From Beijerinckiaceae bacterium RH AL1 (lineage in GTDB: Bacteria; Pseudomonadota; Alphaproteobacteria; Rhizobiales; Beijerinckiaceae): DNA of 64,000 bases. The stretch is from assembly GCA_901457705.2 (NCBI GenBank), contig LR590083.2, forward strand, positions 1,178,597 to 1,242,596, in the 5' to 3' direction. The position numbers were made by a program, and so were the translations under genes. This document shows positions 20,379 through 29,308 of the stretch, piece by piece; within the stretch, counting starts at the first letter, position 1, and every line of letters begins with the position of its first letter. The notes beneath the pieces are model-generated. The model was not told the DNA's origin and ran no database searches. It worked only from the letters and a program-made list of their open reading frames with translations.

Positions 20379-20415
20379 CGATGGACACGCCGTCGGCGCT
20401 TGCGGCGCCAAGGTC

Positions 20416-21555
20416 ATGAGCAATGCGTCCATGAGCAACGCGACCATGAGTGACGCGACGGTCGTCGAGCGCGACGCGGGCAGCGCGGGCCGCAAGTCGA
20501 TCCGCAAGACGATCGGCCGCGCGATCAAGCGGCTCGTCGTCGCGCTGATCGGCGCCGGCGCGCTCACGGCGGCGTTCTGGTACGGACATCAGTGGTGGAC
20601 CGTCGGCCGCTTCGTCGAGACGACGGACGACGCCTATGTCGGCGGCGACGTCACCGCGATCGCGCCGCATGTCGCGGGCTTCATCTCCAAGGTGGACGTG
20701 TCGGACAACGGCTTCGTGAAGGCCGGCCAGCTGCTCGTCACCCTCGATGATCGCGACATGCGGGCCGCGCTCGATCGCGCGCAGGCGATCCTCGACGAGC
20801 GACGGTCGTCTCTCGACGGGTTGCGCTCGCGGCTGGCGCTGCAGACGACGATCATCGATGCCGCCGCCGCCGATCTCGCGGCGAAGCGCGCGCAATCCAG
20901 CTTCGCGGTGTCGGACGCCGCGCGCTACACGAGCTTCGGCAATTCGAACGCGGTGACGAAGCAGGAGACGGAGAAGGCCGTGTCGCTCGGCGCCGCCGCG
21001 CGCGCCAGCGTCGCTTCGGCCGAGGCCTCGCTTGCCGGTGCCAGGCAGCAGATGGTCGTGCTGAAGGCGCAGATCGCCGAGGCCGAGGCCCATGTCGGCG
21101 AGGCCGAGGCGGACGTCGCGGCGGCGAAGCTGAACCTCGGCTACACGCAGCTGCGCGCCCCCGTCGACGGCTTCGTCGGCAACCGCGCGGCGCGCGTCGG
21201 CGCCTACGTGACGGTCGGCAGCTACCTGCTCACCGTCGTGCCGGCCAAGGGGCTGTGGGTCGACGCCAACTTCAAGGAAGACCAGCTCGCGCACATGAAG
21301 GTCGGCGACACGGCCGATGTCGTCGCCGACGTCGCGCCCGACGTCACCATGCACGGCCATATCGCCAGCCTGGCGCCCGGCACCGGCGGCGTCTTCTCGG
21401 TGATCCCGCCGGAGAACGCGACCGGCAACTTCACCAAGATCGTGCAGCGCGTTCCCGTCCGCATCGTGCTCGACGGTGACGACGGCGCGCTCGGCGTGCT
21501 GCGGCCGGGCCTCTCCACGACCGTGTCGGTGGACACCAGACAGACGCGCCGATGA
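20416..21555 (+). CDS. EmrA/HlyD family membrane-fusion adaptor
   Basis: A 379-residue periplasmic adaptor with one N-terminal membrane helix (about 37-57), a biotinyl-lipoyl-like half (TTDDAYVGGDVTAIAPHVAGFI), a long coiled-coil hairpin (about 110-235), then YTQLRAPVDGFVGNRAARVG and a beta-barrel. It pairs with the DHA2 pump whose ATG overlaps its stop (ATGA). Three in-frame ATGs at 20416, 20431 and 20446 sit in a 15-bp micro-repeat, so the exact start is uncertain. Confidence 0.9.
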   Translation: MSNASMSNATMSDATVVERDAGSAGRKSIRKTIGRAIKRLVVALIGAGALTAAFWYGHQWWTVGRFVETTDDAYVGGDVTAIAPHVAGFISKVDVSDNGFVKAGQLLVTLDDRDMRAALDRAQAILDERRSSLDGLRSRLALQTTIIDAAAADLAAKRAQSSFAVSDAARYTSFGNSNAVTKQETEKAVSLGAAARASVASAEASLAGARQQMVVLKAQIAEAEAHVGEAEADVAAAKLNLGYTQLRAPVDGFVGNRAARVGAYVTVGSYLLTVVPAKGLWVDANFKEDQLAHMKVGDTADVVADVAPDVTMHGHIASLAPGTGGVFSVIPPENATGNFTKIVQRVPVRIVLDGDDGALGVLRPGLSTTVSVDTRQTRR

Positions 21556-23183
21556 GCGACGCGGCGACAGCGCCGGCGCCGGCCGCGCCCCAAGCCGCGC
21601 ACCAAGCCGCGCCGCCTGCGGCGCCGGCCGCGAAGCCCGCCGCGCAGAGCTTCCTGCGCTCTATCGTGCCCTTCGCGGTGATGTGTGTCGGCATGTTCAT
21701 CGCGCTGCTCGACATCCAGATCGTCGCCTCGTCGCTGCAGGACATCGGCGGCGGCCTCTCGGCGGCGCAGGACCAGATCTCCTGGGTGCAGACCGCCTAC
21801 CTCATCGCCGAGATCGTGATGATTCCGCTCTCGGGCTGGCTGACGCGGGTCCTCTCGACGCGCTGGCTGTTCACCGCCTCGGCTGCCGGCTTCACGATCG
21901 CCTCGATGCTCTGCGGCCTCGCCTGGAACATCGAGAGCATGATCGCCTTCCGCGCGCTGCAAGGCCTGCTCGGCGCCTCGATGATCCCGACGGTCTTCAC
22001 CTCGTCGTTCCACTACTTTCAGGGGCCGAAGCGCGTCTATTCCGCCGCCGTCATCGGCACCATCGCCTCGATCGCCCCGACGCTCGGGCCGGTGATCGGC
22101 GGCTACATCACGGACACGTTGAACTGGCACTGGCTGTTCTACGTGAACCTGCTGCCGGGCGTGATCATCACCATCCTGGTGCCGCTGCTCGTCGACATCG
22201 ACAAGCCCGATCTCTCGCTGCTCAAGGGCGCCGACTATCCCGGCATCGCGCTCATGGCGATCTTCCTGAGCACGCTCGAGTACGTGCTGGAGGAGGGCAC
22301 GCGCTGGAACTGGTTCGACGATGCGACGATCCGCAACTGCACCTGGATCTCGGCCGGTGCGGGTGTGCTCTTCATCGTGCGCAGCCTCACCTACGCGCAG
22401 CCCGTCGCGGACCTGCGCGCCTTCGGCAACCGCAACTTCGCGATCGGCTGCACGCTGTCCTTCGTCACCGGCATCGGCATGTTTGCGACGATCTACCTGA
22501 CGCCGCTGTTCCTCGGCTACGTGCGCGGCTATTCCGCCTGGCAGACCGGCACGGCGATCTTCTCGACGGGCGCCGCCTCGCTCGTCGCCGTGCCGTTCTA
22601 CATCATCCTCGCCAAGCGCTTCGACACCCGCTGGCTGATGATGGTGGGGCTCGCAACCTTCGGCTTCGCGATGTGGAAGTACAGCTTCATCATGCACGAC
22701 TGGAGCGGGGCCGAGCTGCTCGTCCCGCAGATCCTGCGTGGCTTCCCGCAGGTGTTCGCCATCGCGCCGTCCGTGAACCTCGGCCTCGGCAGCCTGCCGC
22801 CAGAGCGGCTCAAATATGCGAGCGGCCTATTCAACATGATGCGCAACCTCGGGGGCGCCGTCGGCATCGCGATCTGCGGCGCCATCATCAACGACCGCAC
22901 CAACCTGCACTTCGATCACATCGCCGGCCACATGAACCCGACGAATGGGCCGATGATGCGCTTCATGGCGGCGGCGCAGGAGCGTTTCGCGGCGCTCGGC
23001 GGCCTCGATCACGGCCACGCGGCGGCGCTGAAGCAGCTCTTCCGCCTCGCCTATCGCGAGGCGCAGACGCTGGCCTTCGCCGACGCCTTCCGCGCCATCA
23101 TGGTGGCCTTCATCTTCGCGACGCTGCTGGTGCCGCTGATGCGCAACGTCGCGCCGAAGCCGATGCCGGCCGACGCGCACTGA
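21552..23183 (+). CDS. DHA2 family MFS efflux transporter (EmrB/QacA type)
   Basis: A 543-residue membrane protein of 14-helix MFS length. It shows LLDIQIVASSLQDI in helix 1, the SWVQTAYLIAEIVMIPLSGWL segment, and motif C (GPVIGGYITD) in helix 5, which marks drug/H+ antiporters. The N-terminus is Ala/Pro-rich and cytosolic. With the overlapping emrA-like gene it would form a trans-envelope drug or toxin pump under the upstream HxlR regulator. Confidence 0.92.
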   Translation: MSDAATAPAPAAPQAAHQAAPPAAPAAKPAAQSFLRSIVPFAVMCVGMFIALLDIQIVASSLQDIGGGLSAAQDQISWVQTAYLIAEIVMIPLSGWLTRVLSTRWLFTASAAGFTIASMLCGLAWNIESMIAFRALQGLLGASMIPTVFTSSFHYFQGPKRVYSAAVIGTIASIAPTLGPVIGGYITDTLNWHWLFYVNLLPGVIITILVPLLVDIDKPDLSLLKGADYPGIALMAIFLSTLEYVLEEGTRWNWFDDATIRNCTWISAGAGVLFIVRSLTYAQPVADLRAFGNRNFAIGCTLSFVTGIGMFATIYLTPLFLGYVRGYSAWQTGTAIFSTGAASLVAVPFYIILAKRFDTRWLMMVGLATFGFAMWKYSFIMHDWSGAELLVPQILRGFPQVFAIAPSVNLGLGSLPPERLKYASGLFNMMRNLGGAVGIAICGAIINDRTNLHFDHIAGHMNPTNGPMMRFMAAAQERFAALGGLDHGHAAALKQLFRLAYREAQTLAFADAFRAIMVAFIFATLLVPLMRNVAPKPMPADAH

Positions 23184-23184
23184 G

Positions 23185-23682
23185 CTACTTGGCGGGCGCC
23201 AGGCTCTTCACGATCGCGTCGATCTCGGCGGCATGCGACTTCTCGGCGTCGGCATCGCCCCAGCGCAGCAGCAGCACCTCCTGGCCGGGCTTGGCCTTCA
23301 GCACAACCATGTGCACCTGCGTCGTGCCGTCGCCGTCCGTGGCGTCCCAGGAGATCAGCGCGCCCGGCATGCCGGAGACGGTCAGCGGCGTCGCCTTCTG
23401 CGTCTTCGGATCGATCTTGATCTTCTGCTCGGCCAGCGTCTTGGCGACCTCCTGGCCGGCCGCCTTCAAATCCTCCGAGGCGACGATCTCGCCCGAGACG
23501 TAGATCGACTTGTCCGGCGACAGCGACTCGACGCCGCCGTCGGCCGCCGTGGTGTCCCAGGCATCCGGGAAAGTGAGCGTGGCGACGGGCGCGTCGCCGG
23601 CCAGCGTCACGGATTTCGCGAGCGCCGGCGCGGCGCCGAGCAGGGCGCCGACGAGGATCGAGGGGACGACGACCTTCAGCAT
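23185..23682 (-). CDS. Exported protein of unknown function
   Basis: A 165-residue protein from the ATG at 23682, preceded by AAAGGCGG. A signal peptide (MLKVVVPSILVGALLGAAPALA) is followed by a small alpha/beta domain with LTFPDAWDTTA near the start and VKSLAPAK at the end. The layout suggests a PsbP/DUF1795-like periplasmic fold, but I cannot assign a family. In-frame ATGs at 23700 and 23736 would lengthen the basic head. Its stop is 1 nt from the convergent MFS stop. Confidence 0.65.
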   Translation of the reverse strand: MLKVVVPSILVGALLGAAPALAKSVTLAGDAPVATLTFPDAWDTTAADGGVESLSPDKSIYVSGEIVASEDLKAAGQEVAKTLAEQKIKIDPKTQKATPLTVSGMPGALISWDATDGDGTTQVHMVVLKAKPGQEVLLLRWGDADAEKSHAAEIDAIVKSLAPAK

Positions 23683-23988
23683 GGGTACCGCCTTTCGCAT
23701 GCGGCGCCATGAACTTGCGGCCGCGGCCGATGTCAATTCTCTCAGGCCCTGCGTCTCATCACGATCGTGGGCTGCGGGCGCCGGCTGATGTCCTTACGGC
23801 GTCCCACGTCTGTTTGCCGGGCGGACGTCACGCAGAAAGTCGTCAAGCTGTTCTATAGTAGAATGAGAACGAATAGTTCGTTGGCTTGGCAGCGGTTACC
23901 TGCAGGTAACTGATTGTCGGTGCAAGAAAACACTCTAGCATGCCCGCACGCGTTCAATAACGGCTCGCGGCGAGCCGGGAGGAAACCG
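23683..23988. other. Divergent intergenic region with a 16-bp palindrome
   Basis: A 306-nt region between the exported-protein gene and the NmrA operon. Its centre is less GC-rich than the surroundings and contains the perfect palindrome described separately. I see no ORF or RNA gene in it. Confidence 0.5.
23895..23910. promoter_or_regulatory. Perfect 16-bp palindrome GTTACCTGCAGGTAAC
   Basis: It lies 79 bp upstream of the NmrA start in the divergent intergenic region. The dimeric HxlR regulator encoded as the third gene of that operon is the natural candidate to bind it, which would give autoregulation. Confidence 0.5.
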
Positions 23989-24855
23989 ATGATCCTGATC
24001 ACTGGAGCGTCCGGCACAGCCGGCGGCGCCGTTCTCGGTGCCGCGCTGGCGCGCGGGCTGCCGGTTCGCGCGATGTATCGCAGCGAGGCCGAAGCCGGCC
24101 GCGGCCCCGCTGCGGCAGAGCGCGTCGTCGCCGACTTCGCGGACGCGGAAAGCCTCCGGAAAGCTCTCGACGGCGTCGATGCGGCCTTCATCGTGTGCGG
24201 TGCCGTTCCATCGCTGGTGGAGCTCGAAGGCAACATGATCGAGGCCTGCGCCGCCGCAGGTGTCGGCCATGTCGTGCTGAACTCGGCGCTGGGCGCCGGC
24301 GATTACCCAAAATCCTTCCCGAGCTGGCACGCGCAGGTCGAGGCGAAGCTGAAAGCATCGAGCTTGCGCTGGACGATCGTGCGCCCGAACGGCTTCATGC
24401 AGAACATCGCCGTCTACAACGGCGCGACCATCCGCGCGGACGGTGCCTTCTTCGCGGCCCTAGGCGACGCCAAGGTCAGCCTCATCGACGTGCGCGACAT
24501 CGGCGATGTCGTCGCAAGCATCCTCGGCGCGCCCGCGCCGCACGTCGGAAAGACATACGAGTTGAACGGGCCGGAGGCGCTGAGCAACGCCGACATCGCG
24601 GAGCGTCTTTCGCGGGCGATCGGCACCCCCGTCGCTTACGTCGATATTCCCGAGGCGGCGCAGCGCGAGGCGATGCTCGGCGCCGGCATGCCGGATTGGC
24701 AGGTGACCGCGGTGCTGCAGTTGCAGGACTATTATCGAAGCGGCCGATGCGCCGCGACGAGCCCGATCATCGCGGAGATCACCGGCAAGCCTCAGCGAAC
24801 GCTCGATGCCTATCTCGCCGAGAATGTTCAGCTGTTTCGTCGCTCCGGCAGCTGA
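23989..24855 (+). CDS. NmrA-like NAD(P)-binding oxidoreductase
   Basis: A 288-residue atypical SDR. The N-terminus ILITGASGTAGGAVL is a Rossmann dinucleotide motif, and WTIVRPNGFMQNIAVYN is the NmrA-family segment that replaces the usual YxxxK. Relatives include quinone oxidoreductase QOR2 and redox-sensing NmrA proteins. The ATG at 23989 has GGGAGGA upstream. It leads a three-gene run with a SnoaL-like protein and an HxlR regulator. Confidence 0.87.
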   Translation: MILITGASGTAGGAVLGAALARGLPVRAMYRSEAEAGRGPAAAERVVADFADAESLRKALDGVDAAFIVCGAVPSLVELEGNMIEACAAAGVGHVVLNSALGAGDYPKSFPSWHAQVEAKLKASSLRWTIVRPNGFMQNIAVYNGATIRADGAFFAALGDAKVSLIDVRDIGDVVASILGAPAPHVGKTYELNGPEALSNADIAERLSRAIGTPVAYVDIPEAAQREAMLGAGMPDWQVTAVLQLQDYYRSGRCAATSPIIAEITGKPQRTLDAYLAENVQLFRRSGS

Positions 24856-24867
24856 GGAGGCAGAGCG

Positions 24868-25278
24868 ATGGAAGAGCAGGTCAACCCGAAGACCGGCATG
24901 ACGCTCGGCGAGATGAAGAGCTTCATCCGCGGTCACTTCGAGGACTTCGTCAACCGCAAGAACATCGACGTCGCCGACGTCAACTTCGCGCCGGACTTCG
25001 TCGATCACGGCGCCGACGTGCCGCCAGGCCTGCCGCCCGGACCTGCCGGCGCCAAAAAATACGTCGGGGGCGCCTACAAGCGTTTTCCGGACATTCGCGT
25101 CGAAATCGAGGATATGGTGGCCGAGGACGACAAGGTCGTCGTGCGCAACCATTGGACCGGAACCGAGGCCGCCTCGCAGCAACGCCTCGAGTTCCGCGGT
25201 ATCGTCATATGGCGAGTGGCAGATCGTCGGATCGTCGAGCGCTGGGCTTACCTGGAAGCGCCGCATCCAGCAGCGTGA
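24868..25278 (+). CDS. SnoaL-like / ester cyclase domain protein
   Basis: A 136-residue protein of the NTF2/SnoaL fold, with NFAPDFVDHGADVPPG near the start and DDKVVVRNHWTGT and GIVIWRVADRRIVERWAY in the second half. These match the predicted ester cyclases related to polyketide cyclase SnoaL. It follows the NmrA gene by 12 nt and overlaps the start of the HxlR gene, so the three are an operon. Catalytic activity is uncertain, since many members are not cyclases. Confidence 0.8.
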   Translation: MEEQVNPKTGMTLGEMKSFIRGHFEDFVNRKNIDVADVNFAPDFVDHGADVPPGLPPGPAGAKKYVGGAYKRFPDIRVEIEDMVAEDDKVVVRNHWTGTEAASQQRLEFRGIVIWRVADRRIVERWAYLEAPHPAA

Positions 25279-25658
25279 CCGCGACCGAGCCGGCGCGCGC
25301 TGCGCAGCCCACCGTCATCGATCCCAGCCTGCTCGGCGAGGGGTGCCCGACGCGGCGCCTGCTGCGTCTCGTCGGCGACAAGTGGACCCCCATCGTTCTC
25401 TACTGCCTCTCGGCCGGCGAATGCCGCTTCGGCGAGCTTCACCGCCTCATCCCCGACATCTCGAAGAAGGTGCTGACGCAGGTGCTCCGCAAGCTCGAGG
25501 CCGACGGTCTCGTGCTCAGGACGATCAACGCGGGAAACGTGCCGACCACGACCTACCGGCTGACCGAGGCCGGTCATCGGCTTCATGAGCCGGTGGCGAT
25601 GCTGTGTCGCTGGGCGGAGCAGAACGCGGATGTGCTCGCCGGCTACGAGCCGAGGTAG
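25275..25658 (+). CDS. HxlR family transcriptional regulator
   Basis: A 127-residue protein when started at the GTG at 25275, which overlaps the upstream stop as GTGA. It has the HxlR core: CPTRRLLRLVGDKWTPIVLYCL, FGELHRLIPDISKKVLTQ and LRKLEADGLVLRT. An in-frame ATG at 25209 would add 22 Ser/Arg-rich residues and a 70-nt overlap, which I think less likely. As the last gene of the NmrA-SnoaL operon it probably autoregulates, perhaps through the palindrome at 23895. Confidence 0.87.
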   Translation: MTATEPARAAQPTVIDPSLLGEGCPTRRLLRLVGDKWTPIVLYCLSAGECRFGELHRLIPDISKKVLTQVLRKLEADGLVLRTINAGNVPTTTYRLTEAGHRLHEPVAMLCRWAEQNADVLAGYEPR

Positions 25659-25696
25659 CCGCGCTTGCGAGGCCTAGGCCTGGACGCGGCGAAGGC

Positions 25697-28600
25697 TCAG
25701 GCCGCAACCACGCAGACGTAGTCGCCATCGATCGAAAAATGCGCGGAGATCGTGCCGTCGGCGTGATCGAGCGCGATCGTCTCCTGCTCGAGGTCGATGT
25801 CGGTGATGACGAGCGCGGCCTCGTTGCCGATCAGCGGGAAGCCGAGCGCTTTCGCCGCCGCCTCCTTCGCCGACCAGGCGATCGCGATGCTGTCGCTCTG
25901 CGCCCAGCCGATCGCGTCGAGCAGCGCTAGCTCGTCCTCTGCGAACGCGGCGTGGGAGAACAGGCCGGGGTCGTGCACGGCCGAGAAGCGCTCGAGGTCG
26001 ATGCCGATCGGGCGATCGGCCACCGCCGCGGCGCCGATTCCGTCCTTGTGCGTCACCGACAGGAAGACCCGGTCCGCGAACCCGTTGGCGAGCATGGGGC
26101 GGCCGTCGTCGCTGTAGACGATCTCGTGGGTGCCGCCGTCGCCGGCCCAGCGCGACAGCGCCCGCCGCGTCGCGAGACGGCCGAGCAGCCAGTCGCGGCG
26201 GCGAAAGCCGCCCTGCGGCGCGATCTCGCGTTCGTAATGATCGACGTCGCTCGGCGCGAGCTGCGCAAGGAGCGGCGCCCCGTCGAGCCGGTCCGGGCTC
26301 TCGATACCGACCATCTCGACGCTCGCGGCGAAAGGCAGGGCGAGGCAGCCGCTCCAGGCGGCGATCTCCGGCGCGTCGGTGGACGCGGCGGGAGCGGCGC
26401 CGACGATGTCGCGGAGGCGAGCCGCCTCGGCCTCGTCGATCCCGATGAAGGGCAGCGCGCTCTCCAGCACGGGCATCGGCTTCGCCGGCGCGGGCGCGTT
26501 TGTGTCGAGCGCATGCAGGGGTGCGAGATCAAACGGCACGCCGTTGGCGAAAAGCTGCGCCAGCACGCCGAGCAGATGCTCAAACCCGTCGCCGCGCCGG
26601 CTGTCGGCGGCGAGCGCGAGGTGCGGCTCGCCGCGCAGGATGTCGCCGACGAAGCCGGTAAGCACGCCGCCGGGGCCGACCTCGACGAAGGTGCGCACGC
26701 CGTCGGCGTGCATGCGCCGGATCGTCTCGTCGAAGCGGACGCGCGAGACATATTGCGCGTGCATCGTGCCGTGGATGCCGGCCGGATCGGTGGGGAAGGG
26801 CGCCGCCGTGGCGCAGGAATAGAGCGTCGCCGACGGCTGGCCGATCAGCTCCCGCGGCAGGATCGCCGCAAAGGCGTCGGCCATCGGCGCGACGTAGCGC
26901 GTATGATAGGCCCAGGACATCGGCAGCTCGGTGCAGACTGCGCCCGCCTCGGAGAGCGTCTCGCGCACGTCGGCCATGGCCTGTTTGGGCCCAAACAGGA
27001 CCTTCTGGTTCGGGCAATTGTCCATGGTGAGGTGCACGTCGGGATGCGCCGCCATGACGGCGTCGATCGCCTCGGCGCTCGCGGCACCGACGGTGAGCAG
27101 CGTGCCGGTCGGCACGCTTGCGGCGGCGCGCACCTCGTTGAAGACCGCGTTCATGCGCCGCACGATGCCGACCAGAGAGCCCGGCGTGACCTCCACTAGG
27201 CCGCTCGCAAAGAGCGCCGCGTTCTCGCCCGTCGAGTGCCCGGCCATGGCGTCCGGCGCGAGCCCTAAAGCGTCGAGCAGCGTGAAGAGCGCCATGTCGG
27301 CGACGAAGACGGTCTCGGAGCCGAAGTCGACCTGGCGCAGCCGCGCCTCCAAGGCCTCGCGCTCCGCTGAGGTTGGCCCGAGGCGCGGCGGATAGAGCAC
27401 CGAGCTATGCGGCACGTCGCGCTCGCCGGGGAACACGCCCTCGAGCCAGTCGAGCCAGGCAAGAACGAGCGGCGACGCCAGCGCGAGATCGCGCAGCATG
27501 TTGGCGCTCTGCGAGTTCTCCCCCGGGAAGACGAAGGCGAGCTTCCCGCCGATCGGCGCGTCCGCGAAGAACAGCCCGCGGCGCGTCTTCACGCGGTGCG
27601 TATCGGGCTTGGCGATCTTGTCGAGCGAGCCGGCGAGCTTGTCCGTGAGGCTCGCGGCATCCTCGGCGACGACGGCGAGGCGGAAGGGGCCGCTCGCGTG
27701 CTTCGTCGCGACCTCTGCAGCGAGCGCGCGCAGTGGTCCCGCGTGCGTCGGCGCGCGCTCGATCAACGCCTTTGCCGCGGCAACGAGGCCCTCGCGCGTC
27801 TCGGCGGCGAGCGTGAACAGCTCCGGTGCACGCGGGCGCCGCAAGCCGAAGGCGGCAGTCGGGTCGGCACTCGAGCCCGGTGCCTCCTCCAGGATCATGT
27901 GCGTGTTGATGCCGCCGAAGCCCATGGCATCAAGCGCGGCACGACGCGGCGCGCCCGCGCGCTGCACCCACGGCAGCGCGTCGACGTTGAGATAGAACGG
28001 CGTCCGCTCGAAGCCGAGCTTGGGATTGGCCTCGTTCGCCAAGGTCGGGGGCAAAACCTTATGCCACAGCGCCGACGCCATCTTGATGAGCGAGGCCATG
28101 CCGGCGGCGGGGATGGCATGGCCGATCATCGACTTCACCGAGCCGATCGCGACTTGCGGCGCGCCGCCTTCGCGGGCGCCGAAGACGCTGGTCAGCGCGC
28201 GGATCTCGACGTCGTCGCCGAGCGGAATGCCGGTCGCATGCGCCTCGACGAGGCCGACCGATCGCGGATCGAGCCCGCAGGCCTGGTAGGCGCGCTGGAT
28301 CGCGAGCTGCTCGCCCTCGAAGCGCGGCGCCATCAGGCCCATGGCGCGCCCGTCCGAGGCCGTGCCGATGCCTTTGATGACGGCGTAGATGCGGTCGCCC
28401 GCAGCGAGCGCGTCCTCGAGCCGCTTGAGCACGACGACGCCCTGGCCCTCGCCGAGCAGCGTACCGTCGCCCGCGGCATCGAACGGCCGCACGCGGCCCG
28501 AGCGCGATAGCGCGCCGATCTTGCAGAAGATGATCTGCACCAGCACCGAGGTCGAGGTGTTGATGCCGCCGGCCAGCATCATGTCGGCGCGGCCGCGCCG

Positions 28601-29281
28601 GAGCTCGGTGATCGCAGCGTCCACGGCCAATGTCGAGGAGGCGCAGGCCCCGTCGACGATGAAGTTCGGTCCCATCAGGTCGAAGCGGTTGGCGATGCGC
28701 CCGGTCATCATGTTGGGGACGAGGCCGGGCAGGGTGTCGACGTTGAAGCTCGGCAGCTTCTTGCGCAGCATCGCGTCGATCTCGGCGGCATCGCTGTCCG
28801 AGAGCCCCGGATAAACCGCGCGCAAAAGCCCCATCATCTGGCCGAGCGCCAAACAGTGCTGCATGCCGTTGACGTTGGCGCGATGCGGATGCACGCCGTG
28901 GCCTAAAATGATGCCGGTACGCTTGCGGTCGTAGTCCTTGTCGGCGTAGCCGGCGTCGGCCAGCGCCTCCGCTGCGGCGCGCATCGCGAGGAACTGGTCG
29001 GGCTCCGAGCCCGAGAGCGCCACGGGCATCTGGCCGAAGGGACGCGGATCGAAGCCGGCCAGCTCGCCGAGGAAGCCGCCGAGCTTGGTGTAGATGCGGT
29101 TGGCGTCCGGCGTGCAGTCGGGATCGAAGATGTCGGGGTCGCCGAGCCAGTGCGGCGGCGCCTCGCGGATGGCCTCGACCTTGCCGAGGATGTTCGACCA
29201 GTACGTCGCGATGTCGGGGGCGCCGGCGAAGGTGCCGGCCATGCCGATGATGGCGATGTCGTCGGGAGTGCCCATGCTCAT
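25697..29281 (-). CDS. Type I polyketide/secondary-lipid synthase: KS-AT-phosphopantetheinyl transferase
   Basis: A 1194-residue multidomain enzyme. The KS (about 5-465) has a full triad: C213 (GACASST), H348 (EAHATG) and H388 (GHAIPAAG). The AT (about 575-890) has S683 in GHSTGENAAL and H793 in SWAYHTRY. After a linker, the C-terminal 200 residues are a Sfp-like 4'-phosphopantetheinyl transferase with SVTH (1075-1078), GIDLE (1093-1097) and WSAKEAAAKALG (from 1136). It has no ACP, KR, DH or ER. It is the last gene of the operon, 27 nt after the partner synthase, whose ACP the fused PPTase presumably activates. The KS is not a chain-length factor because the Cys is present. The product is unknown. 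Confidence 0.88.
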   Translation of the reverse strand: MSMGTPDDIAIIGMAGTFAGAPDIATYWSNILGKVEAIREAPPHWLGDPDIFDPDCTPDANRIYTKLGGFLGELAGFDPRPFGQMPVALSGSEPDQFLAMRAAAEALADAGYADKDYDRKRTGIILGHGVHPHRANVNGMQHCLALGQMMGLLRAVYPGLSDSDAAEIDAMLRKKLPSFNVDTLPGLVPNMMTGRIANRFDLMGPNFIVDGACASSTLAVDAAITELRRGRADMMLAGGINTSTSVLVQIIFCKIGALSRSGRVRPFDAAGDGTLLGEGQGVVVLKRLEDALAAGDRIYAVIKGIGTASDGRAMGLMAPRFEGEQLAIQRAYQACGLDPRSVGLVEAHATGIPLGDDVEIRALTSVFGAREGGAPQVAIGSVKSMIGHAIPAAGMASLIKMASALWHKVLPPTLANEANPKLGFERTPFYLNVDALPWVQRAGAPRRAALDAMGFGGINTHMILEEAPGSSADPTAAFGLRRPRAPELFTLAAETREGLVAAAKALIERAPTHAGPLRALAAEVATKHASGPFRLAVVAEDAASLTDKLAGSLDKIAKPDTHRVKTRRGLFFADAPIGGKLAFVFPGENSQSANMLRDLALASPLVLAWLDWLEGVFPGERDVPHSSVLYPPRLGPTSAEREALEARLRQVDFGSETVFVADMALFTLLDALGLAPDAMAGHSTGENAALFASGLVEVTPGSLVGIVRRMNAVFNEVRAAASVPTGTLLTVGAASAEAIDAVMAAHPDVHLTMDNCPNQKVLFGPKQAMADVRETLSEAGAVCTELPMSWAYHTRYVAPMADAFAAILPRELIGQPSATLYSCATAAPFPTDPAGIHGTMHAQYVSRVRFDETIRRMHADGVRTFVEVGPGGVLTGFVGDILRGEPHLALAADSRRGDGFEHLLGVLAQLFANGVPFDLAPLHALDTNAPAPAKPMPVLESALPFIGIDEAEAARLRDIVGAAPAASTDAPEIAAWSGCLALPFAASVEMVGIESPDRLDGAPLLAQLAPSDVDHYEREIAPQGGFRRRDWLLGRLATRRALSRWAGDGGTHEIVYSDDGRPMLANGFADRVFLSVTHKDGIGAAAVADRPIGIDLERFSAVHDPGLFSHAAFAEDELALLDAIGWAQSDSIAIAWSAKEAAAKALGFPLIGNEAALVITDIDLEQETIALDHADGTISAHFSIDGDYVCVVAA

Positions 29282-29308
29282 GGCTTTGCGCCGCGCGGTA
29301 CGTTCATC

